From Candidatus Fermentithermobacillaceae bacterium (GTDB lineage: Bacteria > Bacillota > Sulfobacillia > Fermentithermobacillales > Fermentithermobacillaceae), in contig DUUV01000117.1 in NCBI GenBank assembly GCA_012841375.1, forward strand, positions 1 to 33,017: 33,017 nucleotides of DNA, written 5' to 3'. Below are positions 1-7,911 of this stretch, piece by piece (the first letter of the stretch is position 1; the number at the start of each line of letters is the position of its first letter). The notes beneath the pieces are model-generated. The model saw nothing but the letters and a program-made list of their open reading frames with translations. It was not told the DNA's origin and did no database searches. A program made the translations under genes and the position numbers.

Positions 1-12
1 GATCTAAATTGA

Positions 13-44
13 AAGCCCCGCTTGTGGCGACATGAGCGGGGCTT
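13..44. terminator. Rho-independent-type hairpin at window start
   Basis: A perfect 10-bp stem (AAGCCCCGCT at 13-22 pairing with AGCGGGGCTT at 35-44) closes a 12-nt loop. No long T-run follows on the plus strand. On the minus strand the hairpin is followed by a T/A-rich stretch. It probably ends a transcript entering from the left edge and separates it from the decarboxylase operon. Confidence 0.55.
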
Positions 45-198
45 CTGCATGCTTTGCCTTGGAGGGTAGCCCGATTGTCGTGTTCACCGGAGGGCTTTGA
101 CCGGTAGTCGACATGCACTGTCCGGCGTGGTACCTTAAGGCGTACGAAAAACGCAAGACACCCAGAAGTCGATTCATGCCAGCGCCTGTTGACAACTC

Positions 199-227
199 TG
201 GGGATAAGTGGCAGATCTTGTGGATAA
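199..227 (-). promoter_or_regulatory. Pair of DnaA-box-like 9-mers upstream of the decarboxylase
   Basis: TGTGGATAA at 219-227 is an exact minus-strand match to the bacterial DnaA box TTATCCACA. TGGGGATAA at 199-207, same orientation and 20 bp away, differs at one position. The pair lies 45-73 bp before the decarboxylase start codon. The resemblance is seen directly; binding by DnaA is inference. A TTGACA at 189-194 overlaps the area but has no convincing -10 partner. Confidence 0.4.
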
Positions 228-271
228 AGCTGGCAGGATACCAAGAATCCAGGAGGAACTAACGGCGAAAG

Positions 272-1834
272 ATGGACAACGGGATCATAAGAGCAGCATG
301 CTCCTATGCAAGTCACAATCCGGTCAGGCTGCATATGCCGGGACACAAGGGTCGGAGGGCCTTCCCCGGCAGCACTACACTCATTGAAGGCTCGCCCGGG
401 TGGGCCGGGGCTCTCCTTGACGCGGTCCGGGCTCTTGACATGACGGAAGCGCCGGGTCTGGACAACCTGCATTACCCGACCGGATGCATCAGAGAATCAG
501 AGAGGCGGGCCGAAGCGCTGTTCGGCTCCGAACGCAGTCACTTTCTGGTGAACGGCGCTACCGCAGGCATCCAGGCAGCGCTGTTGGCTGCCAGGATGAC
601 TCTCGGAGAAGGCACCGTGGTCCTCCCTAGAAATGTGCACAAGTCGCTGGTCTCGGCCATGGTCATTTCGGGGTTGGAGCCGGTCTTCGCATGGCCCGAG
701 TACAGCCCTGAGTTCAGCGTGCATATGCCGCTTGACTGGCCCTGTCTTGAGAGCACTCTGGAGGAGATCGAGAGGCGGGGCGAACCTTCACCCAAGGCAG
801 TTTTTCTCATAAACCCGACATACTCGGGGTTCTCAAGGGATATGTCGCGAATAGCCGAAGAGGTGCACGCCAGAGGGATGGTTCTCATCGTTGACGAGGC
901 TCACGGATCCCACTTCGCTGTCGGCAAGGGCCTGCCTCGTCCTGCGCTCAGATGCGGGGCCGATCTGATCATCCATGGGCTGCATAAGACTACCGTAGCC
1001 TACACGCAGACGGCCATGCTCCATCTGGGTAAGGGGGCCAACTCCCGTTTTTCGGGGCTCTCAGATGCCGTTGAAGAGGCTCTCAGGGCCGTTCAGACCA
1101 CCTCGCCTTCCTACATCCTCATGTCTTCGATTGAGCAAGCAGTCGAAGTCCTCGGAAAGGACGGGGGCGATTGGGTCAACCGCGGCACCGAGACGGCGTT
1201 GGAGTTGGCCAGGCGTCTTTCTTCCATCCCGGGGCTGGTCGTCGCGGGATATGGGGAACAGGGCGCCACACCGAACGACGTCAAGCATGATCCCTCCAAG
1301 CTCATGGTGATCCTGAGCGGGCTGTCCGTAACCGGTCCCGAAGCCGCCAAGTTCATGATTAGAGAGCGCAACATCGTGCCCGAGATGACGGGGCCCAACT
1401 ATGTGCTGATGCTCATTTCAGGTTCCCACGGGCCGGCCGATGTTGAGGCCATCGAGAATGCTTTCATTGCCTTGGCCGAGCGGTTCCCGGCCGGACACGA
1501 GAGTACCCCAGCGGAAGAGGCTGTAGGTACCGGCACGGTTGACGTCTCTTCCCTCATGAGAGCCATGCCCCGTCCGGCGAGAACCATGCCACTCAGGGAA
1601 GCTTTCCTTTCCGTGGCCCGGCCGGTCCCTGTAGAACAGGCTGCCGGCAAGGTCTCGGCGGATACCATCGTCATCTATCCTCCGGGATCACCTCTCCTGA
1701 CCCCCGGTGAGAGGATAGACCCCGAGGTTGTGGAATACATCGTCAATGCTCGACGAGCCGGGCTCAATGTGCTGGGGCGCGGAATCAGGGGCGGCGAAGG
1801 TGAGATGAGGGTATATTGCGTGGCGTCTTCATAA
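272..1834 (+). CDS. Orn/Lys/Arg decarboxylase family PLP enzyme (YaaO-like)
   Basis: This is a fold-type I PLP-dependent decarboxylase of the Orn/Lys/Arg group, 520 aa. Visible landmarks are HMPGHKG (residues 21-27), NGATAGI (94-100, cofactor phosphate region), VDEAH (207-211, the Asp that contacts the PLP pyridine nitrogen) and HGLHKT (235-240), where K239 is the expected Schiff-base lysine. The C-terminal part carries the PPGSPLLTPGE motif typical of the family's small domain. Such enzymes make cadaverine, putrescine or agmatine for polyamine synthesis; the exact substrate cannot be read from sequence. An AGGAGG lies at 251-256, a long 15 nt before the ATG, so translation initiation may be weak. 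It occupies the B. subtilis yaaO position, directly before tmk, with a 19-nt overlap. Confidence 0.93.
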   Translation: MDNGIIRAACSYASHNPVRLHMPGHKGRRAFPGSTTLIEGSPGWAGALLDAVRALDMTEAPGLDNLHYPTGCIRESERRAEALFGSERSHFLVNGATAGIQAALLAARMTLGEGTVVLPRNVHKSLVSAMVISGLEPVFAWPEYSPEFSVHMPLDWPCLESTLEEIERRGEPSPKAVFLINPTYSGFSRDMSRIAEEVHARGMVLIVDEAHGSHFAVGKGLPRPALRCGADLIIHGLHKTTVAYTQTAMLHLGKGANSRFSGLSDAVEEALRAVQTTSPSYILMSSIEQAVEVLGKDGGDWVNRGTETALELARRLSSIPGLVVAGYGEQGATPNDVKHDPSKLMVILSGLSVTGPEAAKFMIRERNIVPEMTGPNYVLMLISGSHGPADVEAIENAFIALAERFPAGHESTPAEEAVGTGTVDVSSLMRAMPRPARTMPLREAFLSVARPVPVEQAAGKVSADTIVIYPPGSPLLTPGERIDPEVVEYIVNARRAGLNVLGRGIRGGEGEMRVYCVASS

Positions 1835-2451
1835 CGTTTGAGGGTTGTGATGGGTCGGGGAAGTCGACCCAGATTAAGCGTGTCTCCGGGGCTCTCCGGG
1901 ATCGAGGCATTGACGTGCTGGTTACCCGCGAGCCCGGAGGAACGCCTTTTGGCGAAATAGTGAGGTCGGTACTCCTGGACCCGAACGGTCCTGAGAGGAC
2001 AGGATTGGCCGAGATGCTCATGTACTCGGCCGCTCGTGCTGAGATTGTGTCGCAGGTGATACGCCCGGCGCTCATCCAAGGACGAGTTGTGCTGTCCGAG
2101 AGGTTCTACGATTCCACCACCGTCTATCAGGGGTATGCGGGAGGAATCCATATTCCAGATATAGAAGCAATTAATAGGATCTCAACAGGAGACCTGGCTC
2201 CGGACCTGACGTTTGTGCTTGACCTGAATGATCCTCAAGTGTTTCACGCCCGGATGAGGCCGAAGAAGAAAGACAAGATCGAATCACGGAGCGACGAGTA
2301 CCACGAGAGGGTCAGGCAAGGCTACAGGGACCTCGCCCTCAGGTATCCTGAACGGATACATGTCATTGACGCGTCATTGACCGAAGACGAAGTCTTCCAA
2401 GCCGTGATGTCTGTGATTTCGGGGTTCATGGACAAGGCTAGAGAGAGGTGA
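1816..2451 (+). CDS. tmk: Thymidylate kinase
   Basis: The product phosphorylates dTMP to dTDP for DNA synthesis and has the usual length of 211 aa. The Walker A loop GCDGSGKST is at residues 10-18, TREPGGTP follows near 37-44, and the lid/acceptor region reads DKIESR...YHERVRQGY. The start is TTG at 1816, inside the 3' end of the decarboxylase gene (19-nt overlap), with AAGGTGAG upstream as ribosome binding site. This implies translational coupling. One oddity is that the usual DR(Y/F/H) motif after strand 3 reads LSERFYDSTTVYQGY, so Glu replaces the common Asp. The conservative change probably leaves the enzyme active. The tmk-yaaQ-holB order matches Bacillota. Confidence 0.95.
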   Translation: MRGVFITFEGCDGSGKSTQIKRVSGALRDRGIDVLVTREPGGTPFGEIVRSVLLDPNGPERTGLAEMLMYSAARAEIVSQVIRPALIQGRVVLSERFYDSTTVYQGYAGGIHIPDIEAINRISTGDLAPDLTFVLDLNDPQVFHARMRPKKKDKIESRSDEYHERVRQGYRDLALRYPERIHVIDASLTEDEVFQAVMSVISGFMDKARER

Positions 2452-2457
2452 CGCTAT

Positions 2458-2784
2458 TTGAAACTAATAGTAGCGGTCATACAAGACAAGGACGCTCCCA
2501 GGCTTATGGAGAGCCTGGTAAAGGCCCGATACAGTGCCACAAAGCTCGCGTCTACAGGTGGGTTTCTCCGTGAAGGCAACTCGACAATCCTAATAGGAGT
2601 TGAGAACGGAGAGACCGAGAACGTGCTGGACATAATCAAGAAGACGTGCCGTGCCAGGGAGCAACTGGTGACCCCGGTCACGCCCGTGGGTCCCGGCGAA
2701 TCGTACGTCCCCTACCCGATTGGAGTAACGGTCGGAGGCGCTACGGTGTTCATAGTACCCGTGGACAGATTCTTGAAGATCTAA
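2458..2784 (+). CDS. darA: Cyclic-di-AMP receptor DarA (YaaQ/PstA, PII-like)
   Basis: A small PII-like protein of 108 aa. In Bacillota this family forms trimers that bind cyclic di-AMP at the subunit interfaces. The N-terminus MKLIVAVIQDKD and the motif TGGFL (residues 33-37) are diagnostic. T28 and N41, at positions known to contact the nucleotide in the B. subtilis protein, are present. The start is TTG at 2458 with GAGAGGTGA upstream. It sits six nt after tmk and shares one base with the next start (TAATG), so tmk-darA-holB is one transcription unit. The downstream target of DarA is unknown in the family. The yaaR gene that follows it in B. subtilis is absent. Confidence 0.93.
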   Translation: MKLIVAVIQDKDAPRLMESLVKARYSATKLASTGGFLREGNSTILIGVENGETENVLDIIKKTCRAREQLVTPVTPVGPGESYVPYPIGVTVGGATVFIVPVDRFLKI

Positions 2785-3734
2785 TGGCGGATGTTCCTTC
2801 GGCGCGCAGTGTCCCCGAAGAACTATTGCCCGGCAATGAGGTTGCGCTCAGGCTGATCACCCGCGCTGCCTCCTCCGGACGGATCTCCAATGCCTACCTG
2901 TTCAAGGGTCCAAAGGGCTCGCCCAAGGACTTGATTGCCAGGCGGTTTGCCTCGGTTCTCTTGTGCGAGTCCGACTCAGAAAGCGGCCGTGCCTGCGGAG
3001 TATGCAGGTCCTGCCGGCTTCTTGCAGCCGGCGAGCATCCCGATTTCTACCTGGCCGAAAAGGAAGGCGCCAGCATAAAGATCAGGAAGTCTCACGAAAT
3101 GCTCCGTGAAGCGCTCCTCAGGCCCTACCAGTCCTCGCGCAAGGTGTTTCTGATTTCGGATGCGGATGACATGACGATTGAGGCCTCCAACGCGCTCCTC
3201 AAGATACTTGAGGAGCCGCCGCCGTATGTCACTTTTCTCCTTACCACATCCAACCCCGGGGCCATTCCGGACACCATACTCTCAAGGTGTCAGGTCGTAC
3301 CGGTGAGGGCTCTGAGCCCCGCTGCCCTCCGGCAGTTGTTGTCCGACGAAGGAGCCGACCCGCAGAGAGCCGGTGAAATTGCGGAGCTTTCCGGCGGAAA
3401 CCTGGAGCGGGCTAGGAAGATGTTGAGAGGCGAAGGCAAGTTCCAGAGAGGAGCGGAGAGGCTTGAGGAGATACTCTCATCGTCGCCGGTGGAAGCCGCT
3501 CAGAAGTGCTCGAAGATGGACCTCTCCCAGCGCCTGGATTTCGTCGACGACCTGGAGATAGAATTGGTTAGAAGGTTGAGATCATCCGAAGGTCCGGCCG
3601 CGTCCTACCTTGAGGCGCTCAAGGCGGTCCTCAAGGCCAGAGAGAGGCTGTCCAAGAACGTCAACGCGTTCCTGGTATTCGCGGTCTTGTTCGTGGATCT
3701 ATCACGGGTGCTGAAACACACAACGGTGACATAA
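2784..3734 (+). CDS. holB: DNA polymerase III delta-prime subunit
   Basis: A 316-aa AAA+ clamp-loader subunit that helps load the beta clamp onto primed DNA. Four cysteines at residues 61, 71, 74 and 77 form the zinc module of DnaX/HolB proteins. SNALLKILEEPP (135-146) and the arginine-finger motif SRC (167-169) are present. The Walker A region reads GPKGSPKD (42-49), missing the Gly-Lys-Thr signature, so this subunit should not bind ATP in the normal way. Degeneration is common for delta-prime. I chose ATG 2784, which overlaps the darA stop (TAATG). The open frame continues upstream to 2646, but that part only shadows darA. The next gene is ricT. Confidence 0.92.
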   Translation: MADVPSARSVPEELLPGNEVALRLITRAASSGRISNAYLFKGPKGSPKDLIARRFASVLLCESDSESGRACGVCRSCRLLAAGEHPDFYLAEKEGASIKIRKSHEMLREALLRPYQSSRKVFLISDADDMTIEASNALLKILEEPPPYVTFLLTTSNPGAIPDTILSRCQVVPVRALSPAALRQLLSDEGADPQRAGEIAELSGGNLERARKMLRGEGKFQRGAERLEEILSSSPVEAAQKCSKMDLSQRLDFVDDLEIELVRRLRSSEGPAASYLEALKAVLKARERLSKNVNAFLVFAVLFVDLSRVLKHTTVT

Positions 3735-3747
3735 GGGGAGTTCACAT

Positions 3748-4551
3748 ATGCCGGTGGTAGTTGGAGTTCGTTTTAAGGAAAGGGGCAAGATCTACTACTT
3801 CGACCCGGGCGACATCCGGGTGAACCAGGACGACCGGGTTTTGGTCGAGACGGTGAGGGGCATTGAACTGGGGTTTGTAGCGCTTGGCCCCAAGGATGTG
3901 CCGCCCGAGCGTCTCGTCTTGCCGCTCAAGAAGGTAATCCGCTTGGCCACTCCGGAAGACCTCGTAACCCACGAAGCCAACCGGAAGAAGGCCCTGGATG
4001 CCATGGAGACCGCAAGGGCCAAGATAGCCGATCACGGGCTTGAGATGCGTCTTGTGGATGCAGAGTTCACCTTTGACGGGTCAAGGGTGGTCTTGTACTT
4101 CACGGCTGACGGCCGTATCGATTTCAGAGAGTTGGTCAAGGACTTGGCTTCGACGCTCCGGACCCGCGTGGAGCTGCGCCAGATTGGAGTAAGAGACCAG
4201 GCCAAGCTGACGGGCGGGATAGGTCCATGCGGCAGGCCACTCTGCTGCGCCAGTTTTCTCAATGACTTCCTGCCTGTATCCATCAAGATGGCCAAGGAAC
4301 AGAACCTGTCGCTCAATCCCACGAAGATTTCCGGGACATGCGGTAGGCTATTGTGCTGCCTCCGGTTTGAGTGCGAGCACTATGAAGACGCCAAGAGTAC
4401 GTTGCCTCCGGTCGGCGCGAAGGTGATTACTCCTGAGGGCGAAGGCAAAGTTGTCGCCCAGAATGCCCTGAAGTCATCTCTATCGGTGGAACTGGAGGGC
4501 GGGAAGGTTCAGGAGTTCCCTGCCGAAGAGGTGGAGGAGAAAAAGGCGTGA
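3748..4551 (+). CDS. ricT: RicT / YaaT, PSP1-domain regulator of RNase Y and sporulation
   Basis: PSP1-family protein, 267 aa. In B. subtilis RicT (YaaT) works with RicA and RicF in a complex carrying iron-sulfur clusters. That complex supports RNase Y-dependent mRNA maturation, sporulation, competence and biofilm formation. The cysteine-rich motifs are clear: GPCGRPLCC (C161, C166, C167) and GTCGRLLCC...EC (C198, C203, C204, C209). A KOW-like tail with PPVGAKVITPEGEGKVV follows. An AGGGGAG ribosome binding site lies before ATG 3748. The stop overlaps the rsmI GTG by 4 nt. It occupies the same holB-yaaT slot as in B. subtilis, but yabA and trmN6 are missing after it. Confidence 0.93.
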   Translation: MPVVVGVRFKERGKIYYFDPGDIRVNQDDRVLVETVRGIELGFVALGPKDVPPERLVLPLKKVIRLATPEDLVTHEANRKKALDAMETARAKIADHGLEMRLVDAEFTFDGSRVVLYFTADGRIDFRELVKDLASTLRTRVELRQIGVRDQAKLTGGIGPCGRPLCCASFLNDFLPVSIKMAKEQNLSLNPTKISGTCGRLLCCLRFECEHYEDAKSTLPPVGAKVITPEGEGKVVAQNALKSSLSVELEGGKVQEFPAEEVEEKKA

Positions 4552-5234
4552 GCCAGGATGACCTCCGGGGAGTCTTCTACGTCTGCGGTACGCCTATAGG
4601 CAACCTCAAGGACGCTACCTTTCGACTGATCGAGACACTGGCTGCGGCAGACCTTGTCGCTTGCGAAGACACCAGGCGGACCCTCAAACTGTTGTCCCAC
4701 TATGGCCTCAAGAAGCCCGTAGTCTCAATCTACAAACACGTGGAGCGCGGGCGCGTGGAAGTCGTGCTGGATGCTCTCTCCAGAGGCAAGTCAGTGGTAT
4801 ATGTATCCGACGCGGGGATGCCTTCTGTCTCGGACCCGGGCGCCCGTTTAGTTGAGGCCGTCAGAGAGGCCGGATTCGACGTTAGAGTTGTCCCGGGTCC
4901 GTCGGCGGTGACCTCTGCTCTGTCGCTCAGCGGGTTTCCGGGCGACAAGTTTGTGTTTGGAGGTTTCATTCCCCGAAAGAGCAGCCAGCGGCAGTCGTTC
5001 TTTCAGGAATGGGTGAGGCCGGGGATAACGACCGTGTTTTTCGAGTCGCCGCACAGGCTCGCCAAATCCATTTCAGACCTGGCCTTGGTGTTCCCCGATG
5101 CCGAGGTCTGCCTGTGTCACGAGATGACCAAGGTCCACGAAAGTGTGCTCGCTGGAACGGCTGCTCAATTGGCAGAGCGCCTTCCAAACGAGAAGGTGCT
5201 CGGTGAGTGGGTCGCGGTGGTACGAGTTCCGTGA
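4548..5234 (+). CDS. rsmI: 16S rRNA (cytidine1402-2'-O)-methyltransferase RsmI
   Basis: A SAM-dependent enzyme of the tetrapyrrole-methylase fold that 2'-O-methylates C1402 in the ribosomal P site. Motifs seen are GTPIGNL (14-20), ACEDTRRT, VSDAGMPSVSDPG and VPGPSA. The GTG start at 4548 overlaps the ricT stop (GTGA), with GGTGGAGGAG before it. At 228 aa it is about 50 residues shorter than common RsmI proteins. It ends right after the catalytic fold at GEWVAVVRVP and lacks the C-terminal helical extension. No frameshifted remnant is visible downstream, so this looks like a natural short form. It converges with abrB. Confidence 0.92.
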   Translation: MSQDDLRGVFYVCGTPIGNLKDATFRLIETLAAADLVACEDTRRTLKLLSHYGLKKPVVSIYKHVERGRVEVVLDALSRGKSVVYVSDAGMPSVSDPGARLVEAVREAGFDVRVVPGPSAVTSALSLSGFPGDKFVFGGFIPRKSSQRQSFFQEWVRPGITTVFFESPHRLAKSISDLALVFPDAEVCLCHEMTKVHESVLAGTAAQLAERLPNEKVLGEWVAVVRVP

Positions 5235-5282
5235 ATGTCGGGAGCAACCAGCAGGGCCCGGAGGATGCCACAAGAATCAAGA

Positions 5283-5305
5283 GGAGGCCGGTTCCCCGAG
5301 CCTCC
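5283..5305 (-). terminator. Possible abrB terminator hairpin
   Basis: GGAGGC (5283-5288) can pair with GCCTCC (5300-5305) around an 11-nt loop in the convergent rsmI/abrB gap. Read on the minus strand, it is followed by a moderately T-rich stretch. Stem and tail are both modest. Confidence 0.25.
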
Positions 5306-5375
5306 AACAGATCAAGGTGATACCTGCTCTCCGCTTTCTCTCTCGCTTGTCTTTCAGTGCTTATTGAACCGAGTG

Positions 5376-5627
5376 CTACTTCATTACCCTCGAAAGTTCT
5401 TCCAGGCACTGCTTGCAGACGCGCCTTCCCTTGTATATCTCTACATCAGCCGCATTGCCGCAAAACACACAGGCAGGCTCATACTTCTTCAGGATGATAC
5501 TCTCGCCGTCCACATAGATCTCCAGCGAGTCCTTTTCACCGATATCGAGCGTCCTACGGAGCTCGATTGGAATAACGACTCTGCCCAGTTCATCAACCTT
5601 TCTGACGACCCCCGTTGATTTCATCAT
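5376..5627 (-). CDS. abrB: Transition-state regulator AbrB with C-terminal four-cysteine module
   Basis: An 83-aa DNA-binding regulator. Residues 2-52 match the AbrB swapped-hairpin domain (STGVVRKVDELGRVVIPIELRRTL...LEIYVDGESIILKKYEP). In Bacillota this domain represses stationary-phase and biofilm genes during growth. The rest differs from B. subtilis AbrB: CVFC (C53, C56) and CKQC (C71, C74) make a compact zinc-ribbon-like tail, seen in many clostridial AbrB proteins. A very strong GGAGGTGAT lies 8 nt before the ATG at 5627; a second ATG at 5624 is possible. It is transcribed against its neighbours and divergent from metG, exactly as in B. subtilis. Confidence 0.94.
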   Translation of the reverse strand: MMKSTGVVRKVDELGRVVIPIELRRTLDIGEKDSLEIYVDGESIILKKYEPACVFCGNAADVEIYKGRRVCKQCLEELSRVMK

Positions 5628-5683
5628 GCCAGGAAATCACCTCCCGCCGATTTCTCCACCTTTCGACAACAGGTATCATAGAA

Positions 5684-5712
5684 CAGATACCAAAAGTGCC
5701 AGAAACCGTCAA
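5684..5712 (-). promoter_or_regulatory. Predicted sigma-A promoter of abrB
   Basis: On the minus strand TTGACG (5712-5707) and TATCTG (5689-5684) are separated by 17 bp. They lie about 60 bp before the abrB start. The inverted repeat GGTATC/GATACC (5672-5677 and 5686-5691, 8-nt spacer) overlaps the -10 and predicted start of transcription. It could be an operator, possibly for AbrB itself. Confidence 0.5.
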
Positions 5713-5738
5713 GAGATTTCAGGGAAACTTCTATGTTT

Positions 5739-5768
5739 TTGGATGGGAAGGGCAAACTTTCATATTAA
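5739..5768 (+). promoter_or_regulatory. Possible metG promoter
   Basis: TTGGAT (5739-5744) and TATTAA (5763-5768) are 18 bp apart and precede the chosen metG start by about 50 bp. The match is moderate. I see no T-box leader: the space between promoter and start codon is too short. Confidence 0.3.
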
Positions 5769-5820
5769 GGATCGGAGTGTTAGAATGTCCAAAAGCATTC
5801 GTGTCAGGGAGGCGCTGCTC

Positions 5821-7911
5821 TTGCGCAAGACCTATTATATAACAACACCCATATACTACGCATCAGGCGACCTACATATAGGACATTCTTACACGACCCT
5901 GGCCGCCGACGCGATCTCCAGGTACAAGCGGCTTAGAGGGTATGAAGTGTTCTTTTTGACAGGCACCGACGAGCACGGCCTGAAGATCCAGCGCAAGGCC
6001 GAGTCGGTAGGACTTGAGCCTAAAGAATTTGTCGATGGAATAGTCGCCAAGATCAAAGACCTCTGGCGGGTCTTGGATGTGAGATACGATGGGTTCATCC
6101 GGACCACCGACGATGAGCACAAGAGAACCGTCCAGTGGGTCTTCAAGCAACTCTACGACAACGGAGATATATACAAGCGGAACTACGAGAGCTGGTATTG
6201 CGTGGGCTGCGAATCCTTCTATACAGAGACCCAAGCCCGCTCGTTCCCGGAGATGGTGTGCCCGGATCACGGGAAGCCGCTGGAAAGGGTCAAGGAGGAG
6301 AGCTATTTCTTCCGCCTGTCAAAGTACGCAGACAGGCTCCTCCGGCATATCGAGGAGAACCCTGACTTCATCCAGCCGGTGTCAAGGAGAAACGAAGTCG
6401 TCCAGTTCGTGAAGATGGGGTTGGAGGATCTGTGCATCTCCAGGACCACATTCAGGTGGGGGATCCCCGTACCCTTTGACCCGGGCAGCGTTGTCTATGT
6501 TTGGATTGACGCTCTCACCAACTACATCTCGGCCATGGGATATCCGTTCGACATGGAGAGGTTCGAGAAGTGGTGGCCGGCAGACGTTCACCTTATCGGC
6601 AAGGAGATCCTCAGGTTCCACGCCGTAATCTGGCCGATACTGCTCATGGCCCTCGACCTTCCGCTTCCGAAGCAGGTGTTCGCCCACGGTTGGCTCAATT
6701 TGGGTGGTAAGAAAATGTCGAAGACCATGGGGAATGTCGTGGATCCCATCGAGCTCTCGCGCAAGTATTCTCTCGATGCCGTGAGGTACTTCGTCTTGCG
6801 GGAGGTACCCTTTGGAGCCGACGGGGACTATACCGAAGAAGCCCTGGTCGCCAGGATAAACTCGGATTTGGCTAACGATCTGGGGAACCTTGTGTACCGG
6901 ACCCTCACCATGGTGAGGAGATTCACCGAATCCAGGGTTCCCGAGCCGGGCAGGGAGGAACCGGTGGACAAGGAGTTCAAGGACAGGTGCCTCGCCCTGA
7001 AGCAAGCGGTTGAGGAGGAAATGGACCGGCTCCGCCTCTCCTCGGCACTGGAACGTGTCATGGATGTCGTGGGGAAGGCCAACAAGTACATTGATGAAGT
7101 CAGTCCGTGGGACCTGGCCAAGAACGATGCTTCGAGGCTAGGCACCGCGCTCTACTACCTGTGCGAAGGGTTGCGGATCACCGCGTCTGTCCTCCGGCCG
7201 TTCCTTGTGAACACGCCTTCACTCATCTGGAGCGCTCTCGGTATGCCCGAGTCTATGGACAATTACTCCTGGGACAGCGCCGGCGATTGGGGAATCGTGC
7301 GTCCGGGACAGGTAACCAGGCGGGGCAAGCCCCTGTTTCCGCGCATCGAGTTTGAGGATGCCACGGATGGTTCAGATGCTGAAAGCGCAGAGGTAAGCGC
7401 CAAGAGGAAAGCCGCCGGAGAGGCCGGGACGGAAGCCGTCGGGTCTCAGGCCGGCCGAGGGAAGGAAAGAGGTTTGGCGGAAAGAGCAGGCGGACAAACA
7501 GGAACAAAGGAGGCCGTGGCGGTGGCACAAGATAAGCTGTCCCAGGGGGCAGACATGCAGGTTGGCGCATCTCAGAAGGACGAGGCCAATGTAATCACTA
7601 TAGACCAATTCCGTCAGGTGGAGCTCAGAGTCGCTCAGGTGCTCTCGGCGGAGAAGGTGCAGGGGGCCGACAAGCTCTTGAGACTAAAGGTGAGCCTGGG
7701 GGATGAAGAAAGGCAGATAGTCGCCGGGATTGCCCAGCACTATGACCCGCAGGAGCTCGTGGGCAAGCAGATCGTCATAGCGTACAACCTGAAGCCTGCG
7801 GTGATACGGGGAGTCGAGTCGAAAGGGATGCTCTTGGCCTCCAAGGACGACGAGACGCTCGCGGTCCTCACCGTTGACAGGAAAGTGAAGAATGGAAGCC
7901 CTGTATCCTGA
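5821..7911 (+). CDS. metG: Methionyl-tRNA synthetase with C-terminal tRNA-binding domain
   Basis: A class I synthetase that charges tRNA-Met. HIGH is at residues 19-22 and the KMSKS loop reads KMSKT (298-302). A zinc knuckle with CVGC and CPDH is visible in between. A linker of roughly 80 residues (about 510-590), rich in Ala, Gly, Glu, Lys and Gln, leads to an EMAP-II/Trbp111-like domain (about 593-696) used for tRNA binding and dimerisation. I place the start at TTG 5821, giving 696 aa. AGGGAGG lies 8 nt upstream, and the protein then begins LRKTYYITTPIYY, as family members do. An ATG at 5785 is the alternative; longer extensions overlap the abrB promoter and look non-coding. The 3' end overlaps tatD by 20 nt. 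Confidence 0.95.
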   Translation: MRKTYYITTPIYYASGDLHIGHSYTTLAADAISRYKRLRGYEVFFLTGTDEHGLKIQRKAESVGLEPKEFVDGIVAKIKDLWRVLDVRYDGFIRTTDDEHKRTVQWVFKQLYDNGDIYKRNYESWYCVGCESFYTETQARSFPEMVCPDHGKPLERVKEESYFFRLSKYADRLLRHIEENPDFIQPVSRRNEVVQFVKMGLEDLCISRTTFRWGIPVPFDPGSVVYVWIDALTNYISAMGYPFDMERFEKWWPADVHLIGKEILRFHAVIWPILLMALDLPLPKQVFAHGWLNLGGKKMSKTMGNVVDPIELSRKYSLDAVRYFVLREVPFGADGDYTEEALVARINSDLANDLGNLVYRTLTMVRRFTESRVPEPGREEPVDKEFKDRCLALKQAVEEEMDRLRLSSALERVMDVVGKANKYIDEVSPWDLAKNDASRLGTALYYLCEGLRITASVLRPFLVNTPSLIWSALGMPESMDNYSWDSAGDWGIVRPGQVTRRGKPLFPRIEFEDATDGSDAESAEVSAKRKAAGEAGTEAVGSQAGRGKERGLAERAGGQTGTKEAVAVAQDKLSQGADMQVGASQKDEANVITIDQFRQVELRVAQVLSAEKVQGADKLLRLKVSLGDEERQIVAGIAQHYDPQELVGKQIVIAYNLKPAVIRGVESKGMLLASKDDETLAVLTVDRKVKNGSPVS

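Noticed and set aside
189-194. TTGACA as a promoter -35 for the decarboxylase operon
   Set aside because: No acceptable -10 lies 16-18 bp downstream; the bases there read CAGATC.
2646-2783. Upstream extension of the holB frame
   Set aside because: It overlaps darA in another frame, and the TAATG overlap at 2784 gives the family-like start.
5235-5618. 127-codon plus-strand frame across abrB
   Set aside because: It is antisense to abrB, has no recognisable domain and no ribosome binding site.
5628-5820. T-box riboswitch ahead of metG
   Set aside because: The space after the likely promoter is only about 50 nt and no T-box sequence is visible.
6382-7005. 207-codon minus-strand frame inside metG
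   Set aside because: Long opposite frames are expected in high-GC genes; metG on the plus strand has full family motifs.
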